Positions 14,927 to 24,241 of a stretch of DNA of 64,000 nucleotides are shown here, piece after piece (position 1 is the stretch's first letter; each line of letters begins with the position of its first letter). The notes under the pieces are model-generated. The model had not been told where the DNA came from. It was given only the letters and a program-made list of their open reading frames with translations, and made no database searches. The translations under genes were made by a program, and so were the position numbers. Origin of the DNA: Bianquea renquensis (GTDB taxonomy: Bacteria; Bacillota; Clostridia; Lachnospirales; Bianqueaceae); NCBI RefSeq assembly GCF_014384895.1, contig NZ_JACRSQ010000005.1, positions 1 through 64,000 of the forward strand, read 5' to 3'.

Positions 14927-16657
14927 ATGGAAGAAAACTGGATTTTGCGGAATCGAAAATATAAGGCTCTGGCTGAGAGGCTCCACGTGGACCCCCTGCT
15001 GGCCAAGATTATCGCAAACCGAGTGGAGCCGGAGGAGGCGGAGGACTTCTGGAACAAGGATGCGCCCCTGGAGAATCCATTCCTCATGGCTGATATGGAG
15101 GTAGCGGTTACCCTGATACTGGCCCATATCGAGGTACATAGTAAAATTAAGATCATCGGGGATTATGACGTAGATGGGATAAGTTCGGCGGCGATCCTCT
15201 ACCGGGGGCTGACAGGGCTGGGAGCGGATGTCAGCGTTCGCATTCCATCCAGGATGGAGGATGGGTACGGGATCCATAAAGGCATGATTCAAGACTGCCA
15301 GGGAGAAGGGGTGCGCCTTATCCTCACATGTGATAATGGGATACGGGAATTTGAGGCGGCCGCATATGCCAGGGAAGTTGGCCTGGATCTCGTGATTACT
15401 GACCACCATGAGATTACCCCTGATGAAAATGGGGCGGATGTACTCCCAGCTGCGGATGCTATCCTGAATCCACATCGGCAGGACTGCGCCTATCCCTACA
15501 AGCAACTTTGCGGGGCAGGTGTAGCATTTAAATTGATGGAAGCACTGTATGAGCGGCAAAAGCAGGATAAACGTCAGCTGGAGAACCTCTTAGGATTGGC
15601 GGCGCTGGCGACCATCTGCGATGTATGCCCGCTGCTGGGGGAAAACCGTCGGATCGTCTATCGCGGATTGGAACAGCTCAACACCAACCCAATCACTGGG
15701 ATTCGCGCGCTCATGCAGCAAGGTGACATCGGAAGAATGGATGTATATACATGCGGGTATGTCATTGGGCCCATGCTAAATTCAGGAGGGCGGCTGGAGC
15801 GGCAGGATAAATACATCGATATCTTGATCAAGGATGAGGCGGAGAAGGCAGCGGAGCTTGCAAAAGATTTATTTGAGCTAAATCGAAAACGGCAGGCGCT
15901 GACGGAGGAGGGAATCCAAGCAGGGGTAGCGCAGATGGAAACCCAATTGGCAGATGATATGGTCAAAGTCGTCTATCTCCCGGAGATCCACGAAAGCATC
16001 GCCGGGCTTATCGCTGGGAAGCTCAAAGAGAGATATTGCCGCCCTGTATTCGTCTTGACGAAAGCGGAAAGCGGAGTAAAAGGATCGGGCCGCTCGATTC
16101 CCGGGTATAGTATGTTTGAGGAAATGCAGAAGGTGAAAGATGTATTCACCAAGTTTGGCGGCCACCCCATGGCAGCGGGTCTGTCCATGGAGGAGACGAG
16201 AGTGGAGGAGTTCCGGCGGAGGATCAATGAGGTGTCAACCCTGTCCCAGGAGGCATGCGTGCCATGCGTCTATATCGACGCGGCCTATCCCACGAGCCAC
16301 GTATCCATTGGACTCGTAAAGGCGTTGGATGAGTTAGGCCCATATGGCACCGGAAATCCCCGCCCCATTTTCGCGGAAAAGGGCGTGGAGCTCCGGCAGT
16401 GCCGGATCATGGGGAAGAATCGGTCGGTGGCCAGAGTATCCTTTGTAAAAGATGGCGAGCCGGCGGAGGGAGTCCTATTTCGGCTGGAATTGCTGCAGAG
16501 GGTAATTCTTGCGCGATACGGGCCGAGTGTCTGGCGCCGTCTAGAGCAGGGAGAGTATATGCGGGACGTGATTACGGTGGATCTGTGCTATCAAGCGGGA
16601 ATTCATGAGTATAAAGGAGAGACCAGCGCACAGATAACCATTACGAATATCCGCTGA
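14927..16657 (+). CDS. recJ: Single-stranded-DNA-specific exonuclease RecJ (DHH family)
   Basis: 576 residues. GDYDVDGIS (near residue 75) and TDHHEI supply metal ligands of the DHH phosphoesterase core; GGHPMAAG near residue 410 is the DHHA1 motif; an OB-like C-terminal part follows. RecJ degrades single-stranded DNA 5' to 3' in recombination and mismatch repair. The ATG at 14927 has GGAG 6 bases before it; an ATG at 14915 overlaps the pseudoknot and ribosome site. The protein is shorter than E. coli-type relatives plus extensions but normal for Clostridia. Followed by apt, a common clostridial neighbour. Confidence 0.92.
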   Translation: MEENWILRNRKYKALAERLHVDPLLAKIIANRVEPEEAEDFWNKDAPLENPFLMADMEVAVTLILAHIEVHSKIKIIGDYDVDGISSAAILYRGLTGLGADVSVRIPSRMEDGYGIHKGMIQDCQGEGVRLILTCDNGIREFEAAAYAREVGLDLVITDHHEITPDENGADVLPAADAILNPHRQDCAYPYKQLCGAGVAFKLMEALYERQKQDKRQLENLLGLAALATICDVCPLLGENRRIVYRGLEQLNTNPITGIRALMQQGDIGRMDVYTCGYVIGPMLNSGGRLERQDKYIDILIKDEAEKAAELAKDLFELNRKRQALTEEGIQAGVAQMETQLADDMVKVVYLPEIHESIAGLIAGKLKERYCRPVFVLTKAESGVKGSGRSIPGYSMFEEMQKVKDVFTKFGGHPMAAGLSMEETRVEEFRRRINEVSTLSQEACVPCVYIDAAYPTSHVSIGLVKALDELGPYGTGNPRPIFAEKGVELRQCRIMGKNRSVARVSFVKDGEPAEGVLFRLELLQRVILARYGPSVWRRLEQGEYMRDVITVDLCYQAGIHEYKGETSAQITITNIR

Positions 16658-16679
16658 ATAAAAAAGTTTTTTAAAGATG

Positions 16680-16725
16680 CTGTCATTCGCTTCAAACTAT
16701 GGTATAATAATCGCGAAGCGATTAT
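16680..16725 (+). promoter_or_regulatory. apt promoter with a dyad over the start site
   Basis: CTGTCA, 17-bp spacer, TATAAT (16703-16708). ATAATCGC-GAA-GCGATTAT (16707-16725), a perfect 8-bp inverted repeat, begins inside the -10 box and covers the likely start site, so it may be an operator. Confidence 0.55.
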
Positions 16726-16735
16726 ACGCGCCGGC

Positions 16736-16769
16736 CGCGCGGTGAGCGAAGCGAACAAACCGCTGCGCG
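16736..16769 (+). repeat. 34-nt GC-rich leader element (copy 1, apt)
   Basis: A GC-rich segment able to fold on itself: CGCGC at the 5' end and CCGCTGCGCG at the 3' end, with GCGAAGCGA in the loop. It matches 28 of 34 positions with an element in the lysO leader at 48530-48563 on the other strand. Both lie about 15-30 bases after a -10 box. Function unknown. The rest of the apt leader (16770-16843) shows no further clear structure. Confidence 0.6.
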
Positions 16770-16843
16770 ATATCCGCAGAGGGCAGAGCCAAGACGCCAG
16801 AAACATACAAAAGGGTTTACAAAGCATAAGAGAGGTGCAGACA

Positions 16844-17356
16844 ATGGAACTTAACAAAATCATCCGGGATATTCCGGATTTTCCGCAGAAAGGTGTGCTA
16901 TTTCGTGATATCACCCCGCTGCTTCACAATCCCCAGGCCTTAAGGGAAACCGTTGATCAAATGTGTCAAGTGCTCTCCCAGTTTGAATTTGACTATGTGG
17001 TGGGCCCCGAATCCCGCGGTTTCATTTTTGGTGTGCCGGTGGCCTACGCTATGAACAAGGGATTCATCCCCATCCGCAAGAAAGGAAAGCTGCCCTACGA
17101 GACGCTTTCAAGGGAATATTCTTTGGAGTACGGGACGGCGGTGCTGGAGATGCACGCGGATGCCATCCGGCCTGGACAAAAGGTCGTAATCGTCGATGAC
17201 CTAATTGCCACAGGAGGCACGTCAAAGGCCATTGTGGAACTCATCGAGGAGGCGGGGGGCCAAGTGGTCAACCTGATGTATCTCATTGAGCTTGTCCAGC
17301 TGGGCGGCCGTGAAATGCTGAAAGGCTATGATGTGAAGACCTTGATTCAATACTGA
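16844..17356 (+). CDS. apt: Adenine phosphoribosyltransferase
   Basis: 170 residues, the usual length. VVIVDDLIATGGTSKA is the PRPP-binding loop; FRDITPLL and PESRGFIFG are typical of Apt. It converts adenine and PRPP to AMP for purine salvage. The ATG at 16844 starts the conserved N-terminus (IRDIPDFPQKGVLFRDI) with AGAGGTG before it; upstream in-frame codons would read through the structured leader. It has its own promoter and a 130-nt leader. Confidence 0.96.
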   Translation: MELNKIIRDIPDFPQKGVLFRDITPLLHNPQALRETVDQMCQVLSQFEFDYVVGPESRGFIFGVPVAYAMNKGFIPIRKKGKLPYETLSREYSLEYGTAVLEMHADAIRPGQKVVIVDDLIATGGTSKAIVELIEEAGGQVVNLMYLIELVQLGGREMLKGYDVKTLIQY

Positions 17357-17373
17357 GACAAGGGGAGAGTGAA

Positions 17374-18327
17374 ATGAACGTGGAGATTGTGCAGCCAATG
17401 AAACTGTCCCCCGTGTATAAGGACATGATCTGGGGAGGGAGCGGACTTCGCGAGTATCTCCATAAGCCTATACCTTCCGAGCATACAGGCGAGTCCTGGG
17501 AAGTGTCGGCTCACCCCAGCGGACAGAGCCGGATTGCCGGTGGACCGTGTCAGGGAATGACGTTGGGAGAGGCTGTTTCGAGACTGGGAGCGGATCTGGT
17601 GGGCACGGAGGTCTGGAAGCGGTATGGAAACAAATTTCCGCTTCTGATCAAGTTTATCGACGCCCATGATAAGCTTTCCGTGCAGGTCCATCCCAACGAT
17701 GAACAGGCCAGACGTTTGGAGGGGGCAGGGGAGAGCGGCAAGACGGAAATGTGGTATGTCCTCCACGCGCAGCCTGGCGCTAAGCTCGTCTACGGCTTTA
17801 AAAGGGAGATTGCGGAGGATGAACTGGAGGACTCCATCGCCAGCGGAACCATCGAGTCACTGCTCAACTGGGTGGATGTGAAAGCAGGCGACACGTTTTT
17901 TATCCCAGCGGGGACGCTGCACGCCATCGGGGCGGGGATTCTGATTGCGGAGATCCAGCAGAGCTCGGATACTACATATCGAGTCTATGACTATAATCGA
18001 TTGGGATTGGATGGAAAGCCAAGGCAGCTCCATGTGGAGAAAGCGTTGCAGGTGGTGAACCGAGCCAGTTCACTGGGGGAGGAGCGCAGCGATATTGACG
18101 CAGGAGTGTGCTGCCCTTTCTTTGAGACGAAACGCGTGCGTTTCCGTGGTGAAGAGGCAATGGCTGTACCGAGGGAGCGCTTTGAGATTCTAATCTGCCT
18201 AGAAGGCAGCGGAACGGCCAATGATGTGGAATTTGGCATTGGGGACGTGATCCTGTTGCCCGCAGCCATGGGCACATGTTTGACAAAGGGCGAAGGTATG
18301 CTGTTGAAAACTCATGTGGCGTTATGA
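17374..18327 (+). CDS. manA: Mannose-6-phosphate isomerase, class I
   Basis: 317 residues. WGG near residue 24, SVQVHPND with the metal-binding histidines, KTEMWYVL and the AGTLHAIG motif are those of the short Bacillus-type ManA. It interconverts mannose 6-phosphate and fructose 6-phosphate and needs zinc. It starts 17 bases after apt with GGGGAGAG before the ATG. The following ROK kinase starts 32 bases later, suggesting a small sugar-phosphate operon. Confidence 0.93.
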   Translation: MNVEIVQPMKLSPVYKDMIWGGSGLREYLHKPIPSEHTGESWEVSAHPSGQSRIAGGPCQGMTLGEAVSRLGADLVGTEVWKRYGNKFPLLIKFIDAHDKLSVQVHPNDEQARRLEGAGESGKTEMWYVLHAQPGAKLVYGFKREIAEDELEDSIASGTIESLLNWVDVKAGDTFFIPAGTLHAIGAGILIAEIQQSSDTTYRVYDYNRLGLDGKPRQLHVEKALQVVNRASSLGEERSDIDAGVCCPFFETKRVRFRGEEAMAVPRERFEILICLEGSGTANDVEFGIGDVILLPAAMGTCLTKGEGMLLKTHVAL

Positions 18328-18359
18328 GGCTGAGCCAAAACGCCAGAATGGAGGTAAGG

Positions 18360-19289
18360 ATGAGAATCGGGATTGACCTCGGCGGCACAAATATCGCGGG
18401 AGGCGTGCTCAATGATAGCGGGGAACTGCTCTGTGCGAAGTCGATTCCAACGGACGCGCAGCGGCCGTATTCCGAAGTGATCCATGATATGGGACTGCTG
18501 GCGGTGGAATTGGCTCAGATGGCGGGAACCTCCATCGATTCAGTGGAATCCGTTGGAGTTGGAAGCCCGGGCACACCCCATAAGGAGACGGGCAATATTT
18601 TATATTCCAATAATCTGGGCTGGGAGAATGTGCCGCTTGTGCAGGAGTTGGGGCGATACATTCCGGTGCCAATTCGGTTGGATAACGACGCCAACTGTGC
18701 CGCCCTGGGCGAATACGCGGCGGGGGCAGCCAAGGGATGCCGGTCAGCGGTTATGGTTACCTTTGGCACAGGTGTCGGCGGCGGAATTGTATTGGATGGC
18801 AAAATCCATTCCGGCTTTAATTCTGCTGGGGGAGAGATCGGCCACATGGTCATCGTCTCCGGTGGCGTACGCTGTACCTGCGGGAGAAAGGGCTGCTGGG
18901 AATCCTATGCGTCCGCGACAGCCCTGATTCGCATGGGCAATGATGCGGCGGACCGGAACCCGCGTTCCCTGCTGGCTTCCATGCGGCAAAGGGACCGGTT
19001 GAATGGCCGTCTGATTTTTGATGCAGCGCAAAAGGGGGATGCGGCGGCGAACCAGGTGATCAAAGGCTATATCTGGTATATGGCGGAGGGGATCACAAAT
19101 TTGGTGAATATTTTTCAGCCGGAAGCCATCGTATTGGGCGGCGGCATCTGCGCCCAGGGGGACTACATCGTAAATCCCATTCGGGAATATGTAGCGCAGG
19201 GAGTCTTTTGTAAACAGGTTGCGCTGCCCCGCATGGTCACGGCCACCCTTGGCAATGATGCGGGGATCATCGGCGCCGCGCTGCTATAA
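18360..19289 (+). CDS. ROK-family sugar kinase (glucokinase-like)
   Basis: 309 residues. GIDLGGTNIAGG is the ATP-binding phosphate loop; GEIGHM holds the substrate histidine, and CTCGRKGCWE is the ROK zinc motif C-x-C-G-x2-G-C. The pattern is that of glucokinases of Bacillota, which phosphorylate glucose; mannose or N-acetyl sugars are possible given manA beside it. No N-terminal helix-turn-helix, so it is an enzyme, not a repressor. The ATG at 18360 has GGAGG 5 bases before it; the longer frame overlaps manA. Confidence 0.88.
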   Translation: MRIGIDLGGTNIAGGVLNDSGELLCAKSIPTDAQRPYSEVIHDMGLLAVELAQMAGTSIDSVESVGVGSPGTPHKETGNILYSNNLGWENVPLVQELGRYIPVPIRLDNDANCAALGEYAAGAAKGCRSAVMVTFGTGVGGGIVLDGKIHSGFNSAGGEIGHMVIVSGGVRCTCGRKGCWESYASATALIRMGNDAADRNPRSLLASMRQRDRLNGRLIFDAAQKGDAAANQVIKGYIWYMAEGITNLVNIFQPEAIVLGGGICAQGDYIVNPIREYVAQGVFCKQVALPRMVTATLGNDAGIIGAALL

Positions 19290-19357
19290 TCCCAGATGAA
19301 ACGCAGATTTGTCATAAAATCGTAAGGGTATGGTAAGACTTCGAGGAAATTGTTAAC

Positions 19358-19385
19358 TTGCCTTTTCGACATAAACTGCTATAAT
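19358..19385 (+). promoter_or_regulatory. Promoter of the first LCP gene
   Basis: TTGCCT, 16-bp spacer, TATAAT; start site about 34 bases before the gene. Confidence 0.65.
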
Positions 19386-19425
19386 TATTTATGTCGCCGT
19401 CTCAGGTGACGGAAAGGGTGTTTGG

Positions 19426-20385
19426 ATGGCAAGAAAAGAAGGAAAAAAGAAGCGCGTTTGGCTGAGAGCCATTCTGATTACGTTGGGAGTCCTGATTGTC
19501 GCCTGTTCTGGAGTGCTTTTGAAGGCGTATCTGGATGTAAAAGATATGACGGACGCCGTGTATGTATCGGTTTCAAAAGAGAACAAGCGAGCGGAGGACG
19601 GCGGCTCCGATTCTACAGATTTGATTGGGCGAAAGGAGCCATTTTCCGTACTGCTCTTGGGAACGGATACGGGAGGATTAGGGCGGACGGAACAGCGTGG
19701 ACGGACAGACACCATCATGGTGGCGACCATAAATCCCAATGACAAGTCGGTGAAAATACTGAGTATTCCCCGTGACACGCGGACGGAGATCATCGGAAGG
19801 GGGACGGTGGATAAGATCAATCACGCCCATGCATTTGGCGGGGTGGAGATGACGATCAACACGGTCCAAAACTTTTTGAACATTCCCATTGATCACTATG
19901 TCCTCGTCAACTTAAATGGATTTGAGACGGTGGTTGATGCGCTGGGCGGTGTTACGGTGGAGAACACCATGGCCTTCTCCCTGGACGGATTTGATTTTCC
20001 TGTGGGAACCATCTCCCTAAATGGCGAGGAAGCGTTGGCCTATGCCCGAATGCGCTATGAAGATCCGGAAGGCGATTTTGGGCGAAACCGCAGGCAGCGC
20101 AATCTGGTAACGGCCATGGCAAAAAAAGCGCTGTCCTTGGAAGGAATTTTGAATTACCAGAGCATTCTGGATTCCCTCCGGGATAATATGCAGACGGATC
20201 TGACGCTGCAGGACCTGACAACCTTGGTTCTGAGCTATCGGCAATGCGCGGAATCGATTTCCCAGTACGATACCCTCCCGGGAGTGGGAAAGACAATTGA
20301 TGGGGTCTGGTATTGGATTCCCAATGAGGAGGAGGTTTCTAAAATTTCCTCTGAGCTTCGGCAGCATCTGGAGCTTTCAAATTAA
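19426..20385 (+). CDS. LytR-CpsA-Psr (LCP) family protein
   Basis: 319 residues: a basic cytoplasmic start, one membrane helix (about residues 10-35), then an extracellular LCP domain with LLLGTDTGG, RGRTDTIMVATINP, SIPRDTRTEI and the arginine-rich YARMRYEDPEGDFGRNRRQR. LCP enzymes transfer teichoic acids or polysaccharides from lipid carriers onto peptidoglycan. A second member is at 45662-46759, and an exopolysaccharide operon starts at 61813. Single gene with its own promoter; the ribosome site (AAAGGG) is weak. Confidence 0.93.
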   Translation: MARKEGKKKRVWLRAILITLGVLIVACSGVLLKAYLDVKDMTDAVYVSVSKENKRAEDGGSDSTDLIGRKEPFSVLLLGTDTGGLGRTEQRGRTDTIMVATINPNDKSVKILSIPRDTRTEIIGRGTVDKINHAHAFGGVEMTINTVQNFLNIPIDHYVLVNLNGFETVVDALGGVTVENTMAFSLDGFDFPVGTISLNGEEALAYARMRYEDPEGDFGRNRRQRNLVTAMAKKALSLEGILNYQSILDSLRDNMQTDLTLQDLTTLVLSYRQCAESISQYDTLPGVGKTIDGVWYWIPNEEEVSKISSELRQHLELSN

Positions 20386-20435
20386 AGACATGCAAGAGAA
20401 ATCCTACGGTGGATACCGTTGCAAAGGAAACAGAC

Positions 20436-21374
20436 ATGGAGAATCTTATCTTGGCATTCAATGTAGTTATGCCGCTTTTTCTAACCATCGCAATTGGTTA
20501 TGGCCTTAAGGTACTAAAATTCTATGACAAGCCTGCGCTGGATGTCATGAATAAATTGTGCTTTAAGGTCTTTTTGCCGCTGATGTTATTTGAAAATGTA
20601 TATAAAACAGATTTAGCCGGAGTTTTCAACGGAAAAATCCTGGTTTTCTCCGTCATTTCAGTATTTGTGATGTTTGTCATTCTCATGCTCTTAATCCCGA
20701 GGGTCGAGAAGGACAATGCCAGACGGGGCGTTTTAATCCAGGCCATGTTTCGAAGCAACTTTGTCTTGTTCGGGCTTCCCGTGGTCATCTCACTCTGCGG
20801 GGAAGAGGCGTCCGGCGTCACCGCCCTGATGATCGCAGTGGTGGTTCCGATGTACAACGCCCTGTCGGTGGTCGCGCTGGAAACCTTTCGGGGAGGGAAG
20901 CCCAGCCTCAAAAAGATCGGAAGGGGTGTCATCACCAACCCTCTGATTATCGCCTCAGCGCTGGGCATTCTGCTCTTCTTCACAGGGGTAAAGCTCCCCT
21001 ACGCAGTGGACAAAACCATTGCAGATTTAGGCAAAATTGCGACGCCATTGGCGTTGGTTGTCCTGGGCGGTTCCTTTGATTTTTCTAAAATACGAGGGTA
21101 TGCCAGACAGCTTCTGATTGGCGTTGGCGGAAAGCTGGTGATCGGGCCGGCCCTTTTCTTGCCTATCGGCGTTGCCCTCGGATTTCGGGATGTGGAGCTC
21201 ACCAGCCTGATGATTATGTTTGGAGCGCCCACCGCCGTCTCATCCTTTACGATGGCGCAGCAGATGGATGGGGATAGCGAGTTGGCCGGTCAACTTGTGG
21301 TCTTTAGCTCTGCCTTTTCGATCTTGACTATCTTTATCTGGATTTTTATTTTAAAACAATTGAATCTGATGTGA
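20436..21374 (+). CDS. Auxin efflux carrier (AEC) family transporter
   Basis: 312 residues with ten hydrophobic segments and little else, with a central VVLGGSF-type motif and the FKVFLPLMLFENVY segment typical of bacterial AEC proteins (PF03547). Relatives export malate or other small acids; the substrate here is unknown. The ATG at 20436 has AAAGGAA 7 bases before it; an in-frame GTG at 20409 is less likely. Confidence 0.85.
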   Translation: MENLILAFNVVMPLFLTIAIGYGLKVLKFYDKPALDVMNKLCFKVFLPLMLFENVYKTDLAGVFNGKILVFSVISVFVMFVILMLLIPRVEKDNARRGVLIQAMFRSNFVLFGLPVVISLCGEEASGVTALMIAVVVPMYNALSVVALETFRGGKPSLKKIGRGVITNPLIIASALGILLFFTGVKLPYAVDKTIADLGKIATPLALVVLGGSFDFSKIRGYARQLLIGVGGKLVIGPALFLPIGVALGFRDVELTSLMIMFGAPTAVSSFTMAQQMDGDSELAGQLVVFSSAFSILTIFIWIFILKQLNLM

Positions 21375-21491
21375 AGTCTGTGTTAACTCAACATGCAGAC
21401 AATGTAAAAAATACCATTCCTATTGTAACTTGTTTTGGGATACGCTATAATGGAAGTATCATCATGGAATTCGGTGGAGGAGCGTGAGGGA

Positions 21492-22772
21492 ATGGAAGAG
21501 CGGAGTCAGAGATTTACAAAAGTGGAGCGGAGCTGGATTTTATACGATTGGGCCAATTCCGTGTATGCCACCATCATGATGGCAGCCCTGTTTCCCATCT
21601 ATTTTACTAGCTTGGCGGGGGAAGCTGGCGACGTGTGGTGGGGCGTGGGCTCATCGGCAGCAACCTTTATCATGGCATTTTTATCGCCGGTCGCCGGTGC
21701 TGTGGCGGATTACCGGGGGCGCAAAAAAATCGTATTCAGCTTATTTTTTATTCTCGGTCTGGTGGGCACCTTCTGTACGGCGATCACCGAAAATTGGCGG
21801 TTGATTTTAGGATTTTATGTCCTCTCCAACATTGGTTTTGCCGGAAGCAATCTGTGCTACGATTCATTTTTGACGGATGTTACGACGAGGGAGCGGATGG
21901 ATAAGGTCTCTGCCTGGGGCTATGCCATGGGGTATATCGGTGGAAGCACCATTCCGTTCCTTGCCGCCATCGCGCTGGTGATGCTGGGACCGAGCATCGG
22001 GATCGATAACGCCGCCGCGATCCGCATATCGGTTGTGATCACGGTGCTATGGTGGGGCGGTTTCAGCATACCCTTCTTCCGGCACGTGAGACAGCGGTAC
22101 TATACGGAAAAGAAGAGCGGCCATGTGGTCAGGGAGACCTTCTCGAATATTTGGCGGACCGCAAACATGATTTTTCAGGACCGCCGTCTTCGTCTCTTTA
22201 TTCTGGCATACTTTTTTTATATCGACGGCGTGGGGACGGTAATCAAGATGTCAACCGCCTACGGCGCAACCCTGGGGTTGGATTCCACGGGTATGGTTCT
22301 GGCTTTGCTGGTAACCCAGATTGTAGCGGTTCCCTGTGCCATCTGGTTCAGCAAATTGGGAGAGCGGATTGGCGGGCTCAATGTGATCCTGCTAGGTGTG
22401 GGCATCTACTGTGTCATCTGTACGCTTGGCTTTGTTATGGGGTATGGCACAGAGGAAGGATTTCTGACCAATAGGCAGGCACTGGGAATATTTTGGATCT
22501 TGGCAGTGCTGGTGGGCACCGCGCAGGGCGGGATTCAGGCCATGTCTCGATCTTACTTTGGCAGAATGATACCGCCAGAGCGCTCCAATGAATGTTTTGG
22601 CTTCTTCGATATCTTTGGCAAGTTTGCCGCAGTCATTGGTCCGGCTCTATATTCTGTTGTCAAGACAGTGACAGGGCGATCCTCCATGGCAATCTTTGGA
22701 ATCATCCTCCTCTTTTTGCTGGGAGGCGCCTTATTGGTCGGGTGTAAAAAGGCGAACCCTGATATGCGCTGA
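21492..22772 (+). CDS. MFS transporter, UMF1/Atg22-like
   Basis: 426 residues, twelve predicted membrane segments. ILYDWANSVYATIMMAALFPIYF at the start, split by many family members, and GFAGSNLCYDSFLTDVT are characteristic of the UMF1 group (PF11700), related to yeast Atg22. Substrate unknown; amino acid efflux is the role of the yeast relative. The ATG at 21492 has GGAGGAG 9 bases before it. This is the last intact gene before the mobile island. Confidence 0.85.
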   Translation: MEERSQRFTKVERSWILYDWANSVYATIMMAALFPIYFTSLAGEAGDVWWGVGSSAATFIMAFLSPVAGAVADYRGRKKIVFSLFFILGLVGTFCTAITENWRLILGFYVLSNIGFAGSNLCYDSFLTDVTTRERMDKVSAWGYAMGYIGGSTIPFLAAIALVMLGPSIGIDNAAAIRISVVITVLWWGGFSIPFFRHVRQRYYTEKKSGHVVRETFSNIWRTANMIFQDRRLRLFILAYFFYIDGVGTVIKMSTAYGATLGLDSTGMVLALLVTQIVAVPCAIWFSKLGERIGGLNVILLGVGIYCVICTLGFVMGYGTEEGFLTNRQALGIFWILAVLVGTAQGGIQAMSRSYFGRMIPPERSNECFGFFDIFGKFAAVIGPALYSVVKTVTGRSSMAIFGIILLFLLGGALLVGCKKANPDMR

Positions 22773-22920
22773 CGTAAAGGTCAAAGTGAAAAGGGGCTGT
22801 CCTGAAATGGCGACTATTGCCCCTGATAGATAAGAAGGAGGAATCGGGTACCCACCGCGTCTGTTGTTTATGATCGTACTATACGGCTGCTCCCGTGGAA
22901 TCGACACGACACGGGGAGGG

Positions 22921-23231
22921 CGGGCACAGAGGTTTGTGAAACTGACAGAACGCTACGCCGATTTTACCGACCTCACCCCCCCCCCGCCATTCTGGGCGAG
23001 TTTAACAGCAGGATTGAAGTTCATGAGCGCGACAAAAAGGGAGCGAGATACGCCACTCAGCACATGGGGATATACTTCAACCATATCGGCAAGTTTGAAA
23101 ATGAACTGACACAGCTTGCCGAGGAAGCGAAAAAGGAAAAGAGTCGCGCTTATCAACGGGAGTATGAGCGTATCAAAGCGCGGGAGTATCGGGCAAGGAA
23201 AAGGGCGCAGGCCGCCGCGCCCGCGCAGTAA
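22921..23231 (+). pseudogene. Large serine recombinase, C-terminal remnant (DUF4368-like)
   Basis: Two frames joined at a run of ten C bases (22976-22985) give RFVKLTERYADFTDLTP then ILGEFNSRIEVHERDKKG and GIYFNHIGKF, ending in a basic alanine-rich tail. This is the usual C-terminus of transposon-encoded resolvase/invertase recombinases of Clostridia. The catalytic N-terminus and zinc ribbon are missing, and the C-run breaks the frame. It is dead as a recombinase. Confidence 0.75.
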
Positions 23232-23310
23232 AACAGAATAACCGACAGCAGAGAGGGATTTTCCGATTACGGGAAATCCCTTTTTCACGCCCACAGAAAG
23301 GAGTGATTAA

Positions 23311-23571
23311 GTGGCAGAAAAGAACGAAACGTCCACCGCCCCGCAAGCCCGACGGTATCATCACGACGCAGAGGGACGGGCAGACCAGTTGTTTTTCAAC
23401 CACAGCGGCACAGAAACATACCGCGACAAGCTGCTCAAAATGATACTTGCCGACAAGCGGGAGAAAAGCGGGAAACCGCATATACTGACGCGCAAGGCAC
23501 AGGCGGGGAAAGACTACCTCAAAGGCGTGATGAACGGCAAGACCACAATCCCGACAAGGGCAGCGGGATAG
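23311..23571 (+). CDS. Small mobile-element protein of unknown function
   Basis: 86 residues from a GTG with AAAGGAG 7 bases before it. Charged and hydrophilic; contains RYHHDAEGRADQLFFNHSG and RDKLLKMILADKREKSGK. It lies 79 bases after the recombinase remnant, where conjugative transposons of this type carry short accessory genes, and its start resembles the TnpW-like small proteins without a firm match. Probably a transposon accessory gene; may be incomplete. Confidence 0.5.
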   Translation: MAEKNETSTAPQARRYHHDAEGRADQLFFNHSGTETYRDKLLKMILADKREKSGKPHILTRKAQAGKDYLKGVMNGKTTIPTRAAG

Positions 23572-23752
23572 TCAATCTCTGCCCCACCGCCCTGTTTTGA
23601 GTTTTTCGTTTGACCGATAAATATGTAAGTGTTTAGTAGTTATCAGAGCCAATTTACACTTCACACATAGGTGAAAGCAACACCCGGAGAAGTATAATGG
23701 AAATACTCCACACCCACAATCGAGCTTTTTTTGACAAGGTGGTAAACCCCTA

Positions 23753-23959
23753 TTAAAATAATAACCAAATAGCCGGATAATAAGTACTGCTTGTTCCTTT
23801 AGACCAAACTGGAAGTCCAAATACGGAGAATACATTATCTCCGAAGCAAACCCTTGTACTACTCCAAGTACCCCCGAATACAATACCCAGAATTATTAAC
23901 ACAATCGCAGAAATCCATTTTATTAACTGCTTATTTATAGTCAATTTTATTACCCCCAT
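23753..23959 (-). CDS. Small membrane protein B of the mobile island
   Basis: Up to 68 residues: one hydrophobic helix (WISAIVLIILGIVFG), then a polar stretch with FSVFGLPVWSKGTS and a hydrophobic end. GGGGG lies 8 bases before an in-frame TTG at residue 6, which may be the true start. It follows small membrane protein A after 18 bases on the same strand, so they likely form a two-gene unit. I do not recognise the family. Confidence 0.5.
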   Translation of the reverse strand: MGVIKLTINKQLIKWISAIVLIILGIVFGGTWSSTRVCFGDNVFSVFGLPVWSKGTSSTYYPAIWLLF

Positions 23960-23977
23960 TTCTCTAAAAATCGGGAG

Positions 23978-24166
23978 TTATTTTGTTTTCTTAAATGGAG
24001 CAATAAACAGCACTATCATTATAATGGCATATATTCCATAAAGTGTATAAGAAATTGTGTTATTCCATGGAAAACTTGCCTGTGGATTATTCAAAGCAAC
24101 GAAGATAAATATAACCGCAATTATCAGCATTATGAAAGCAATAGTTCTTGAACACTTTTTCGTCAT
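23978..24166 (-). CDS. Small membrane protein A of the mobile island
   Basis: 62 residues with two hydrophobic helices (about 8-25 and 38-57) and a basic end (FKKTK). GAGGAGG lies 7 bases before the ATG and a promoter is about 50 bases upstream, so expression is credible although the island around it is decayed. First gene of a pair with small membrane protein B. Function not recognised; small paired membrane proteins in mobile elements can be immunity or toxin-type proteins, but nothing here shows that. Confidence 0.6.
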   Translation of the reverse strand: MTKKCSRTIAFIMLIIAVIFIFVALNNPQASFPWNNTISYTLYGIYAIIMIVLFIAPFKKTK

Positions 24167-24212
24167 AATGTTTCCTCCTCAAATCCATTTTGTCGGTTCG
24201 TTTGCTACCCCA

Positions 24213-24241
24213 AGTATAGCAAATCTTTCCGCCGAAAACAA
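24213..24241 (-). promoter_or_regulatory. Promoter of the two small membrane protein genes
   Basis: Minus strand TTGTTT, 17-bp spacer, TATACT. Confidence 0.6.

Noticed and set aside
16707..16843. Purine or PRPP riboswitch in the apt leader
   Set aside because: No purine or ykkC-type core motif was found and no terminator is present; only hairpins and the 34-nt repeat are seen.
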